From the NCBI RefSeq assembly GCF_016921195.1, contig NZ_JAFGYF010000001.1:868001-932000 (forward strand): a DNA stretch of 64,000 nt. The letters run 5' to 3'. Both the position numbers and the translations under genes were made by a program. The stretch is from Cellulosimicrobium cellulans (GTDB lineage: Bacteria; Actinomycetota; Actinomycetes; Actinomycetales; Cellulomonadaceae). This document shows, one piece after another, positions 36,191 through 44,523 of this stretch (its first letter is position 1; each line of letters opens with the position of its first letter). Below the pieces are notes generated by a model. That model was not told the origin of the DNA and ran no database searches. It worked only from the letters and a program-made list of their open reading frames with translations.

Positions 36191-36337
36191 GTGACCGTCG
36201 CGATCCAGCGCCGGGTCCTGCCCCAGAACGTCCCGGCGGTCACGCGCTGGGTGCAGGTCGGCGTGAACCTCGCCGACCGGTACCCGGGGTTCCTCGGCTC
36301 GCGCAAGGACGCGACCTCGTCGAGGAGACGCGGGTGA
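36191..36337 (+). pseudogene. Truncated antibiotic-biosynthesis-monooxygenase-like fragment
   Basis: 48-codon GTG frame, VTVAIQRRVLPQNVPAVTRW followed by VQVGVNLADRYPGFLGS, which looks like the first strand-helix unit of ABM-domain proteins (VTVxxxRRVxPxxxxxxxxW...A..FPGFLGS). The family normally continues for 60 or more residues (about 180 for membrane-linked relatives). Here it diverges after FLGSRKDATSSRRRG and stops. Probably a remnant of a decayed gene; a small functional protein cannot be excluded. Confidence 0.5.
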
Positions 36338-36387
36338 CGGTCCCGGACGGGTCGCCCGGCCCGGAGGTGACCGCCCGACGCCCTGCC

Positions 36388-36393
36388 TAGCCT
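36388..36393 (+). promoter_or_regulatory. -10 box TAGCCT upstream of the MscS gene
   Basis: TAGCCT, 6 bases (GGGAGG), ATG; leaderless spacing, the GGGAGG being too close to serve as a ribosome site. Confidence 0.45.
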
Positions 36394-36399
36394 GGGAGG

Positions 36400-38070
36400 A
36401 TGGACACCGAGATCGAGAGCACGACCGACGTCCTCGTCACCCTCGGTGCGGCCGCGGCAGGCGTCCTCCTGGCGTTCGTCCTCGGGACGGTGATCTCCGC
36501 GGTGGTCCGCCGGGCGGGCCGGCGCAGCGAGCTCGCCCGCGACCTCTCGCGGCGGCTGCGCCGACCGGACCGGGCTGTGCTCACCGTCGTCGCGGTGTGG
36601 ATCGCGGTCCGCCTGACGACGGACGCGTCCACGCCGTGGCGACCCGCGGTCGAGCACCTCCTGCTCATCGCGCTCGTCGTGGTCGGCGCGTGGTGGGTGG
36701 GCGCGATCGCGTTCGTGCTCGAGGACTCCGCGCTCCAGCGCTATCGCATGGACACCGCGGACAACCGGCACGCGCGCCGCGTCCGGACGCAGATCACGGT
36801 GCTGCGCCGGCTGACCGTCGCCGTGATCGTCGTGTGCGCCGTCGCGGGCATCCTGCTCACGTTCCCGGCGGCCCGCGCGGCCGGTGCGAGCCTCCTCGCG
36901 TCCGCGGGCCTCATCTCGATCGTCGCGGGCCTCGCGGCGCAGACGTCGCTCGCGAACGTGTTCGCGGGCATGCAGATCGCGTTCACGGACGCGATCCGCG
37001 TGGACGACGTCGTGGTGCTCGAGGGCGAGTGGGGCCGGATCGAGGAGATCACCATGACGTACGTCGTGGTGCACCTGTGGGACGACCGCCGCCTCATCAT
37101 GCCGTCGACGTACTTCACGACGACGCCGTTCCAGAACTGGACCCGGCGCGCCGCCGACCTGCTGGGGACCGTCGAGCTCGACCTCGACTTCGAGGTGCCG
37201 GTGGGCCCGATGCGGGCCGAGCTGCGCCGGCTCCTCGCGCTCACCGACCTGTGGGACGAGCGCGTGGGCATCCTCCAGGTGACCGACGCCGTCGGGGGGC
37301 TCGTGCGGGTGCGCGCGCTCGTGAGCGCGCACGACGCGCCGACCTTGTTCGACCTGCGGTGCTTCGTGCGCGAGGGGCTGGTCGACTGGCTGCAGCGCGC
37401 GGCGCCGCAGGGCCTGCCCCGCACGCGCCTCGAGCGCGCGGCCGACGCTCTGGAGGTCGGTGGGCACGAGGGGGAGGGGCTGGGCGCTGCCGGGACCGGT
37501 GGCGCGGAGGCGCCCGGTGACGTCGACCGCGACGCGACGGACGACGGCGCACCCGTCGCGCCCGCGCGCCCGCCCCGGCTCCCCGCCGAGCGTGGCGCGC
37601 GCCGCGCCGACGCGCCCGTCGTCCTCGGGACGATCCGACGCGCGGGCCGGGGCGCGGGCGCCGCGCCGAGCGAGGACCCGACGCGGCTGGTGGGCGTCGT
37701 CCCCGGTGCGGCCGGCGGCCCTGTCCGTCCCGGCGGCGCGGCAGACGGGAGCGCCGACGGCGCCGAGGCGCCGGGCGGCACCCGGCCGCTGCCCGCCGTC
37801 GGGCACGACGCGCACGACGACGCCACGCCCGAGGCCGCCGAGTCCGCCTTCTTCAGCGGCACGCCCGAGGGCGAGGAGCGGTCGCGGGCGTTCGCCGGGC
37901 CCGGCCAGGACGTCATCGACGAGCGCGAGCGCACGGCCGAGCACGGTGTCGTCCCCGACGACGAGCCTGAGGGGCCGGCGGCGGCCGGCGCGGGCGGCGG
38001 GCGCGAGGCGGACGACCGCGGGGACGGCGGCCACGGCGACGGCGGACCCCTCGGTCGGCCCCGGGGCTGA
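36400..38070 (+). CDS. MscS-family mechanosensitive channel with long acidic tail
   Basis: 556-residue channel. Four hydrophobic helices in the first ~180 residues; pore helix GASLLASAGLISIVAGLAAQTSLANVFAGMQIAFTD in the usual place (landmark GLAAQTSLANVFAG), then the beta domain VDDVVVLEGEWGRIEEITMT and PSTYFTTTPFQNWTR. The canonical C-terminal vestibule ends near residue 360. The last ~195 residues are Gly/Ala/Asp/Pro-rich and probably disordered, much longer than E. coli MscS (286 residues in all). It should release solutes on hypo-osmotic shock. Confidence 0.88.
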   Translation: MDTEIESTTDVLVTLGAAAAGVLLAFVLGTVISAVVRRAGRRSELARDLSRRLRRPDRAVLTVVAVWIAVRLTTDASTPWRPAVEHLLLIALVVVGAWWVGAIAFVLEDSALQRYRMDTADNRHARRVRTQITVLRRLTVAVIVVCAVAGILLTFPAARAAGASLLASAGLISIVAGLAAQTSLANVFAGMQIAFTDAIRVDDVVVLEGEWGRIEEITMTYVVVHLWDDRRLIMPSTYFTTTPFQNWTRRAADLLGTVELDLDFEVPVGPMRAELRRLLALTDLWDERVGILQVTDAVGGLVRVRALVSAHDAPTLFDLRCFVREGLVDWLQRAAPQGLPRTRLERAADALEVGGHEGEGLGAAGTGGAEAPGDVDRDATDDGAPVAPARPPRLPAERGARRADAPVVLGTIRRAGRGAGAAPSEDPTRLVGVVPGAAGGPVRPGGAADGSADGAEAPGGTRPLPAVGHDAHDDATPEAAESAFFSGTPEGEERSRAFAGPGQDVIDERERTAEHGVVPDDEPEGPAAAGAGGGREADDRGDGGHGDGGPLGRPRG

Positions 38071-38131
38071 CGGCCGGAAGCACCGTGCGCCCTCGCGGAC
38101 CGGGTGCTCTACCGAGCGGAGCGGCCGTCAG
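38067..38131. terminator. Nested inverted repeat spanning both stops (MscS / surE)
   Basis: CTGACGGCCG (38067-38076) pairs with CGGCCGTCAG (38122-38131), with an inner AGCACC/GGTGCT pair; both stop codons are inside the arms. Likely bidirectional terminator for the convergent genes. Confidence 0.5.
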
Positions 38132-38895
38132 CCGAGCCCCGGGACCTCGACCGTCGCGTCGGCGTACGGCGCGACGAGGAGCGTCGCGGTGGCCCAGCCG
38201 CGCGTGAGGAGCCCGGTGTCGGAGTCGGGCTCGGAGTGCCGCTCGGTCCCGGAGTACTGGAGCACGAGGTGCCGGTCGCCGTCCTCGTGGATGTTCGCCT
38301 GCACGAGCCCGAACGTGGCGAGGGGCGCCTGCCGCAGCCCCCGCAGCCGGTCCGGCGGGACGTCGGGGACGTTGACGTTGAGCGTGCGCCGGTCGAGCGG
38401 GACGTCGCGCGAGTCGTCCGCGTCCATCCAGGCGAGCACGTGGTCGGTGACCAGGCGCGCGGTGTCCCAGTGCTTCGGCTCCGCCGCGTCGACGGAGACG
38501 GCGAGCGACCGGATCCCGTGCGTCATCGCCGACAGCGCCGCGCCGACCGTCCCGGAGTGCAGGATCGCGTTGCCGGTGTTGGCGCCCTTGTTCACCCCGG
38601 AGAGCAGGAGGTCCGGTCGGGGACCGAACCCGCCGTAGGCGGCGACGAACGCGATGAGCGCGGGGGCGGCGCGGACCGCGTAGGAGGTCACGTCGTCGGG
38701 CAGGCCGGGTGCCCGGTGCGGCTCGACGGCGAGCCGGCCGTCGCGCTCGGCGCCGAGCAGGGACGCGCTCGCGCCCGAGGACTCACGGGCCGGCGCGGCG
38801 ACGACGACCTCGTAGCCGGCGTCGAGCGCCGACCCGGCGAGCACCGCCAGTCCGGGAGAGTCGATCCCGTCGTCGTTGGTCACGAGGGCGCGCAC
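38128..38895 (-). CDS. surE: 5'/3'-nucleotidase SurE
   Basis: 255-residue metal-dependent nucleoside monophosphatase. N-terminal ALVTNDDGIDSPGLAVL holds the DD metal ligands; PARESSGASASL carries the SGxG/S-type motif; LLLSGVNKGANTGNAILHSGTVGAA is the SurE signature with the Asn ligand. Start GTG with AGAGGAG ribosome site. Confidence 0.93.
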   Translation of the reverse strand: MRALVTNDDGIDSPGLAVLAGSALDAGYEVVVAAPARESSGASASLLGAERDGRLAVEPHRAPGLPDDVTSYAVRAAPALIAFVAAYGGFGPRPDLLLSGVNKGANTGNAILHSGTVGAALSAMTHGIRSLAVSVDAAEPKHWDTARLVTDHVLAWMDADDSRDVPLDRRTLNVNVPDVPPDRLRGLRQAPLATFGLVQANIHEDGDRHLVLQYSGTERHSEPDSDTGLLTRGWATATLLVAPYADATVEVPGLG

Positions 38896-38938
38896 GGTGG
38901 TTCTCCTCTGTCGTCGGGGTCGGGGCGGGATTCCGGGG

Positions 38939-39940
38939 TCAGGCAGGCGCCTCGCGCACCGTGATGCGACGCGCGAGGCGCTCGATCTGGTCGCGGCGCC
39001 CGGTGCCGAGACCGCGGCGCGTGACGTTGAGCGCGCCCGCCGCGGCGCCGAGGCGCACCGCGCCGGGCAGGTCGAGGCCGCGACCGAGCCCGACGGCGAT
39101 GCCTGCCGTCATGGAGTCGCCCGCGCCCCGGTGGTCGACGGTCGTGATGCGCGGCGTGCGCACGGTGTACGTGTGCTCGCGCGTCACGAGCAGCGAGGGG
39201 TCGTGCGCGCGCGAGACGACGACCGCGCGCGGCCCGGCGTCGACCATCCCGCGTGCGGCGGCGAGCAGCGCCGCCTCGGTGTCGTCGTCGGCGAACCCGC
39301 CCTCGACCATCTCCTCGTGGCTGATCTTGAGCACCGCGCCGGGCGCGTCCGCGACGGCGCGTGCCTGCTCCCCGGAGAGGTCGGCGACGACCTGACGCTC
39401 GGACGCGTGCAGGTCGCGCGCGAGCCGGCCGAAGAACGAGGCCGGTACCCCGACGGCCGTCTCCGAGCCGGTCAGGATGGTCACCGCGGCGTCGAGCCCG
39501 GACACGAGCACGGTCCCGTACAGGTCGTCGACCTCGTGCCGGTTCAGCGGGAAGGGGTCCATGGTCGCGACCTCCTCCCGGTGCCCGCTCCGCCGGTCGT
39601 GGACGTACGCGCCGTTCCCGCCGGTCGTCGTCGCGCGCAGGTCGAGGTTCTCGGCGCGCGCGAGGTGCGCGGCGACCGTGCCCGTCTCGCCGCCGAACGG
39701 GCCGCACACGACGACCTGCGCGCCGAGCGAGTACGCCATGCGCGCGAGCCACAGGCCCTGCCCGCCGGGGTGGACGTGCACCTCGGGCGACGTCTCGTAC
39801 GGCCCGGCGGGCTCGATCTCCACCGTGAGCAGGGGCGTCAGGGCGAGCACGCACACGCTGGGGGAGCGGGCGGGTCCGGGGTCGGGTGGGCCGGGAGGGG
39901 TGGGGAGCGGGCCGGGCGTGGGCGTCGGGGTGGCGCTCAT
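38939..39940 (-). CDS. PfkB-family carbohydrate kinase
   Basis: 333-residue ribokinase/phosphofructokinase-like sugar kinase. GGQGLWLARMAYSLGAQVVVCGPFGGETG is the N-terminal GG motif region (landmark PGGQGLWLARMA), and TTVDHRGAGDSMTAGIAVGL contains the anion-hole/catalytic GAGDS motif with Asp as base. Proline-rich ~25-residue N-terminus. Substrate not identifiable; the FruK/LacC-like layout suggests a phosphosugar. ATG overlaps the stop of the upstream phosphodiesterase, but TAGCGT 6 bases upstream could also give a separate leaderless transcript. Confidence 0.85.
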   Translation of the reverse strand: MSATPTPTPGPLPTPPGPPDPGPARSPSVCVLALTPLLTVEIEPAGPYETSPEVHVHPGGQGLWLARMAYSLGAQVVVCGPFGGETGTVAAHLARAENLDLRATTTGGNGAYVHDRRSGHREEVATMDPFPLNRHEVDDLYGTVLVSGLDAAVTILTGSETAVGVPASFFGRLARDLHASERQVVADLSGEQARAVADAPGAVLKISHEEMVEGGFADDDTEAALLAAARGMVDAGPRAVVVSRAHDPSLLVTREHTYTVRTPRITTVDHRGAGDSMTAGIAVGLGRGLDLPGAVRLGAAAGALNVTRRGLGTGRRDQIERLARRITVREAPA

Positions 39941-40803
39941 CCGTCCACGCTAGGGCGGCGGCGCGCGCTCCACCCGTCGAACCGGGCGTCGAGCCAGCCG
40001 ACGAGCCGGTCGGGGCGGTCGGTCATGATCGCGTCGACGCCCTGGATCACGAGGTCGTCCCACTCGTCCGTCGTGTTCGCGGTCCAGACGTGCACGCGCA
40101 GCCCGGCGCCGTGGAGCGTCTCGACCAGACCGGGCTCGTGCGCGAGGAGCGCGACCTCCGGGTTGCAGGCCACGACTCCCAGCTCCGCGCACACCTCGAC
40201 GAGCTCGGCGAGGCTGTCCGGGTGCAGCGCGAGGAGCAGCGCGCGGTCGAGGTGGCCCGCGGCGTCGCGCAGCGCCGCGACCGTGGGTGGCCAGAACGAC
40301 TGGACGAGCACGCGGTCGGCGAGCCCGGCGTCGTCGACCTGCCGGGTCACGAGCAGGACGTCCTCGACCGTCCACACGCCCTTGAGCTCGACGAGCACGT
40401 CGAGCCCCGGTCGCTCGACGACGAGCCGGGTCACCTCCGCGAACGTCGGCACGCGCTGGCCCGCGAACGCGCGCGAGAACGACGACCCGGCGTCGAGCGC
40501 CCGGACCTCGGCCAGCGTGAGCCCGTCCACGCGGCCGGTCCCGTCCGTCGTCTCGTCGACCACGTCGTCGTGCAGCACGACGACCTGGCGGTCTGCCGTC
40601 AGGTGCACGTCGAGCTCGATCGCGTCGGCGCCCGCGCGCCACGCGGCCTCGAACGCCGCGAGCGTGTTCTGCGGGGCCACGGACGAGTTGCCGCGGTGCC
40701 CGACGACGAGCGGTCGCCCCCGACGGTCGGCGGCGGGCCGGAGCAGGGAGGACGGGGACGTCGTGGGTCGGCCCGGGGAGCGACCCGGAGACGGGGGCGG
40801 CAT
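39937..40803 (-). CDS. Glycerophosphodiester phosphodiesterase family protein
   Basis: 288-residue GDPD-domain enzyme cleaving glycerophosphodiesters to glycerol-3-phosphate and alcohol. VVGHRGNSSVAPQNTLAAFE (HRG..x..PENT-type motif with His, Arg, Asn), then AIELDVHLTADRQVVVLHDD (ExD and HD). C-terminal VHVWTANTTDEW and GVDAIMTDRPD. No signal peptide, hence cytoplasmic. Start MPPPSPGRSPGRP; overlaps the PfkB gene by ATGA. Confidence 0.92.
   Translation of the reverse strand: MPPPSPGRSPGRPTTSPSSLLRPAADRRGRPLVVGHRGNSSVAPQNTLAAFEAAWRAGADAIELDVHLTADRQVVVLHDDVVDETTDGTGRVDGLTLAEVRALDAGSSFSRAFAGQRVPTFAEVTRLVVERPGLDVLVELKGVWTVEDVLLVTRQVDDAGLADRVLVQSFWPPTVAALRDAAGHLDRALLLALHPDSLAELVEVCAELGVVACNPEVALLAHEPGLVETLHGAGLRVHVWTANTTDEWDDLVIQGVDAIMTDRPDRLVGWLDARFDGWSARRRPSVDG
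39947..39952 (-). promoter_or_regulatory. -10 box TAGCGT for a leaderless PfkB transcript
   Basis: TAGCGT on the minus strand 6 bases before ATG, inside the 3' end of the phosphodiesterase gene. Confidence 0.4.
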
Positions 40804-40898
40804 GGGGCCAGTCTCGCGCGCGACCCGCGCAGCCGTCCTGCCGGGCCCGCCGTCCGGCGGACCGTTCCGCGAACGTTCACCCGGCGTCGGTGCGACCG

Positions 40899-41462
40899 TC
40901 AGCGGCGGCGGCCCGTGAGCGCTAGCAGGCGCGTGAGGTCGTCGGCGCCGTCGTCGACGTCGAGCGGCCCGCGGAACAGCGGGCCCGGCTCGAGGAACGT
41001 CGAGCGGGACTCCGCGTAGTGCAGGGCCCACGCGACGAGCGCGGGCTCGCCCGTCTCGTCCGCCCCGACGGCGCGGGCCAGGTCCCACGCGTGCACCACG
41101 AGGTCGAAGGTCATCTGGGCGCAGTACTCCGCGCCTGACTCGTCGCCGTAGGAGAGGTGCACGCGGCGGTCCAGGGCGTCGGGCGCGAGGAACGCCTCGC
41201 GGGCCTGGACGGACGCGTCGACCCACCGGTCGACGGGGTCGTCGCCGAGCACGTCGCCCTCGAAGACGGTGCCGACGTCCTCGATCCAGCGCCCGGCGAG
41301 CAGCTCAGGTGCCCAGAGCTGCTCGGCCGTGAGGTGGTTGACGAGGTCGCGCACGGTCCAGTCGGCGTCCGGGGTGGACAGCGCCCACTGGTCGTCGCGC
41401 AGCGGGCGGACGAGCGCGTCGAACGCGCCGATCGCGTCGCCGTGGGCGGCGAGGACGTCCAT
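40899..41462 (-). CDS. TIGR03086-type DinB/mycothiol-S-transferase-like protein
   Basis: 187-residue four-helix protein. WTVRDLVNHLTAEQLWAPEL carries the metal-ligand histidine of maleylpyruvate-isomerase/DinB-type proteins, and FDLVVHAWDLARAVG supplies the second His motif of the family. Members are thought to be mycothiol-dependent enzymes; substrate unknown. GGGAGG ribosome site before ATG. Confidence 0.82.
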   Translation of the reverse strand: MDVLAAHGDAIGAFDALVRPLRDDQWALSTPDADWTVRDLVNHLTAEQLWAPELLAGRWIEDVGTVFEGDVLGDDPVDRWVDASVQAREAFLAPDALDRRVHLSYGDESGAEYCAQMTFDLVVHAWDLARAVGADETGEPALVAWALHYAESRSTFLEPGPLFRGPLDVDDGADDLTRLLALTGRRR

Positions 41463-41615
41463 GCGCACCTCCCGGGACCTCGTGAGCCTCCACCGTGGCA
41501 CGCCGCGTCGCGCACCGCAGGTCGAGCGCGGCCGGGTGGAGCGGCCCGGTCGGGCAGCCCGGCCGAGCAGCGCGGCCCGCGGCCCCGGGGACGGCGGGGG
41601 CCGCGAGCCGCCGTC

Positions 41616-42674
41616 TCACACCGACACGACGATCTTCACGTGGTCGTCCTTGTGGTCGATGAGCTCGCGGTACCCCTTCTCCACGACGTCCTCGACGGCG
41701 ATGCGGCTCGTCACGAACGGGGCGAGGTCGACCTTGCCCTCCTGGACGAGCCGGATGACCGCCGGGTGGTCGTCCGCGTACCCGATGGCGCCCTTGATGG
41801 TGAGCTCGCGCAGCAGCACCGTCATGACGTCGAGGGTCGGCGGCTCGGAGAACAGCGCCACGATCTGGAGCGTCCCGCCCGCCTTGAGCGCGTGCGTCAG
41901 CGTGTCGAGCACCGGCTGCGCGCCCGAGCACTCGATCGCGACGTCCGCGCCGCGGCCGTCGGTGAGCTCGAGGACACGGGCGGCGACGTCGACCTCGCGC
42001 GGGTCGAGCACGTCGTCCGCCACGCCCGTCTCGAGAGCCTTGGCCTTGCGCGCCCCGCTCACCTCGGTGACGACCGCGCGCGCACCGATGGCGTGCAGCA
42101 CGGCGCACGTGAGCAGGCCGATCGGCCCCGCGCCGCCGACGAGGACGGTGTCGCCCGCCTGCGCCCCCGACAACCGGACGCCGTGGTAGGCGACCGCGAG
42201 CGGCTCGATGAGCGCCGCCTGGTCCAGCGGGACGTCGCCCACCGGGTGCACCCACCGGCGCTCGACCACGATGTGCTCGGACAACCCGCCGCCGCGCCCG
42301 GAGATGCCGATGAAGCCCATCTTCACGCACGCGTTGTAGAGGCCGTCGCGGCACGGCGGGCACTCGCCGCACACCATGAACGGCTCGACGACGACCGCGT
42401 CCCCGACCGCGAGTCCGTCGACGCCCTCACCGATCTCCTCGACGACCCCGGAGAACTCGTGGCCGAAGACGACGGGCAGCGTCTCGCCCGACAGGGGGTG
42501 CGGCTGGGTCTCCGACGGCGCCGGCGGGAACGGGCCCTCGAGGTACAGGTGCAGGTCCGAGCCGCAGATGCCCGTCCACGCCGGCCGGATCTTCACGGTC
42601 CCCGGCCGGGTCTCGGGCTCCGGGACGTCCTCGATCCGGAGGTCTTCCTTGCCGTGGTACCGCGCCGCCTTCAT
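41616..42674 (-). CDS. Zinc alcohol dehydrogenase, (R,R)-butanediol dehydrogenase type
   Basis: 352-residue medium-chain dehydrogenase. Catalytic zinc: Cys in GICGSDLHLY and GHEFSG; structural zinc Cys cluster CGECPPCRDGLYNAC; NAD fold VLVGGAGPIGLLTCAVLHAIGA in shortened form GGAGPIGLL; the insert EGPFPPAPSETQPHPLSGETLP before GHE is typical of 2,3-butanediol dehydrogenases. It would interconvert acetoin and 2,3-butanediol. The ATG is preferred over GTG at 42683 because AGGTGAGG is correctly placed for it. Confidence 0.88.
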   Translation of the reverse strand: MKAARYHGKEDLRIEDVPEPETRPGTVKIRPAWTGICGSDLHLYLEGPFPPAPSETQPHPLSGETLPVVFGHEFSGVVEEIGEGVDGLAVGDAVVVEPFMVCGECPPCRDGLYNACVKMGFIGISGRGGGLSEHIVVERRWVHPVGDVPLDQAALIEPLAVAYHGVRLSGAQAGDTVLVGGAGPIGLLTCAVLHAIGARAVVTEVSGARKAKALETGVADDVLDPREVDVAARVLELTDGRGADVAIECSGAQPVLDTLTHALKAGGTLQIVALFSEPPTLDVMTVLLRELTIKGAIGYADDHPAVIRLVQEGKVDLAPFVTSRIAVEDVVEKGYRELIDHKDDHVKIVVSV

Positions 42675-42949
42675 CGTCCTCACCTCGTCCGTCGGGCCGC
42701 GCGCACCGCTCGGTGCGCGGCGGGCGGTCCCCGGACCGGGTCCTCGGCGAGCCCTCGGCGGGCCGTGGCGACCGACCGCACCTCCACGGTAGGTCCGGGT
42801 CCTGCCCCTACGCCGCGCCGAAGGTCCTCTCCGGCGGGGCCGTACGTCGTCGGTGCGCGCCCCGGAGGTGTGGCGCTGCGTCGGAGCGCTGCGTCGGCGC
42901 GAGGCGCCGGCGCGCGGTGCCTGGGAAAGCCGCCGCGATACTGGAGCGC

Positions 42950-43012
42950 GTGACCACGACCCGCGCCCGCACCCTCCGACCCACCCCTGAAGCCCGCGAG
43001 GTCCGCGCGTGA
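42950..43012 (+). CDS. Possible 20-residue leader peptide
   Basis: GTG frame VTTTRARTLRPTPEAREVRA whose TGA overlaps the GTG of the VanZ-RDD gene (GTGA). A -10-like GATACT lies 7 bases upstream (42937-42942), so it may be a leaderless upstream ORF that couples translation. Arg-rich composition; weakly supported. Confidence 0.3.
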   Translation: MTTTRARTLRPTPEAREVRA

Positions 43013-44151
43013 TCGAGCGATGGACGTGGCCGGCGTACGTCGGCGTGATCGGCGGCGCGCTGCTCTTCGCGGCGCTCCTCGTGCCCGCGCTCGCATGGCA
43101 GTCGCGCCGGTACGGCGGGCTGAGCGGCCGGCGCCTGCTCGGTGCCGCGGCCGTCGCCGTCTACGGGGTGGCCCTCGTCGCGTACACGCTCCTGCCGCTG
43201 CCGAGCGGTGACCTCGCCCGGTGGTGCGCGCAGTACGGCGTCGCCGGCGCCGAGCTCGTGCCGTTCCACTCCCTCGCCGACATCCGTCGCGACACCGCGG
43301 GCCTCGGGGCCGGCGCGACGCTGCGGAGCGCGGCCGTGCTCCAGGTCGTGTTCAACGTCGTCCTGTTCGTCCCGTGGGGCCTGCTGGTCCGGCGCTACCT
43401 CGGGCGTGGCGTCGCCGTCACGACGCTGTCCGGGCTGGCCGCGTCGGTGCTCGTCGAGACCACGCAGTACACGGGCATCTTCGGGCTCATCCCGTGCTCG
43501 TACCGGGTCGCCGACGTGGACGACGTCCTGACCAACACGCTCGGCGCGCTCGTCGGCGCGCTCGCGGCGCCGCTCCTGCTGCGCTGGATGCCGCGCGCGG
43601 CCGAGCTCGAGGCGCGCCGGGACCGGGCGCGGCCCGTGACGGTGTGGCGCCGCTGGCTCGGGATGCTGCTCGACGCCCTGCTCGTCACCGCGCTGGGCGC
43701 CGTGCTGCAGGTGGGCTACCGCACGGTGCTCTACGCGCTCGGGCAGCCGCTCCCCGACGGCTCCGACTGGCCGCAGTGGCTGCTCGGGACGCTCGTCCCG
43801 TTCGTGCTCGTGTTCGTCGTGCCGACGTTCCTCGGCAGCGGCGCGTCCTGGGGGCAGCGGACCGTGTGGCTCGCGCCGCGCTGGGCGGGCCGTCGCGGCA
43901 CGACGCCGCAGCGTGTCTCCCGCGCGGCCGCCGGGGGAGCGCTGTGGGGAGCGCTGGGCCTGCTCGCCGACCTGCCGACGGACACGCCGGTGCTCGCGGT
44001 GGCCGGCGCCGTCGCCGCGCCGGTCGCGTCGCTGTTCGCGGTGGTCTCGGTCGTCGCGGTCCCGTTCACGCGCGGACGGCGTGGGCTCTCCGGGGTGATG
44101 ACCGGTGCGGAGGTCGTCGACGCGCGCGAGGCGGCGCTCAGTCCTGCGTGA
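43009..44151 (+). CDS. VanZ-RDD fusion membrane protein
   Basis: 380-residue protein. N-terminal VanZ-like domain (~1-200): LVAYTLLPLPSG, NVVLFVPWGLLVRRYLGR, LVETTQYTGIFGLIPCSYRVADVDDVLTNTLGA (landmark VETTQYTG...DVDDVLTNT). C-terminal RDD-like domain (~210-350): VTVWRRWLGMLLDALLV and SWGQRTVWLAPRW. About eight transmembrane helices. VanZ proteins are linked to glycopeptide or lipoglycopeptide tolerance, but most members are untested. Confidence 0.82.
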   Translation: MIERWTWPAYVGVIGGALLFAALLVPALAWQSRRYGGLSGRRLLGAAAVAVYGVALVAYTLLPLPSGDLARWCAQYGVAGAELVPFHSLADIRRDTAGLGAGATLRSAAVLQVVFNVVLFVPWGLLVRRYLGRGVAVTTLSGLAASVLVETTQYTGIFGLIPCSYRVADVDDVLTNTLGALVGALAAPLLLRWMPRAAELEARRDRARPVTVWRRWLGMLLDALLVTALGAVLQVGYRTVLYALGQPLPDGSDWPQWLLGTLVPFVLVFVVPTFLGSGASWGQRTVWLAPRWAGRRGTTPQRVSRAAAGGALWGALGLLADLPTDTPVLAVAGAVAAPVASLFAVVSVVAVPFTRGRRGLSGVMTGAEVVDAREAALSPA

Positions 44152-44320
44152 GGAACCCGACCGTCAGGGCGATCGCGCCCCAGATCACGAGACCCCCGCC
44201 GACGGCGATCGCCATCCCGTTCGCCCCCGTGGAGCCGGCCCGGCGCACGCCGCGGGCGGCCGTCGCGGCTATCGCGAGGCCGGACACGACGAGCACAGCC
44301 CCTGCCACGATCCAGAACAT
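44138..44320 (-). CDS. Small two-helix membrane protein
   Basis: 60-residue protein, MFWIVAGAVLVVSGLAIAAT first helix and MAIAVGGGLVIWGAIALTVGF second helix, short basic loop between. Unknown family. Overlaps the 3' end of the VanZ-RDD gene by 14 bases. A leaderless-spaced GACGGT lies 7 bases upstream of ATG. Confidence 0.55.
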   Translation of the reverse strand: MFWIVAGAVLVVSGLAIAATAARGVRRAGSTGANGMAIAVGGGLVIWGAIALTVGFLTQD

Positions 44321-44327
44321 CGCGAAC

Positions 44328-44333
44328 ACCGTC
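44328..44333 (-). promoter_or_regulatory. Weak -10 box GACGGT
   Basis: Minus-strand GACGGT 7 bases before the ATG of the 60-residue membrane protein; departs from TAnnnT at the first base. Confidence 0.3.
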
Positions 44334-44523
44334 CCATACGTCCCCTGTGCTCCGCATCGTGGACGGGCGTCCAGGACCACCGGCTCGGTGAGCGCTCGCG
44401 CGCGTGCGCCCCGGCGACCTGCGGGTTCTCGGCCTGACGGCTTCACGCAGAGCGAACACGCCGACGGCGGCGTGTGCCGAGCCGTGAGACGGGTTGCGCC
44501 GAGGCGCGGTCACCCCGCACGGT

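Noticed and set aside
39937-41226. N-terminally extended glycerophosphodiesterase running through the DinB-like gene
   Set aside because: The extension is antisense-like low complexity in another frame of the DinB-type gene; the ATG at 40803 gives normal family length.
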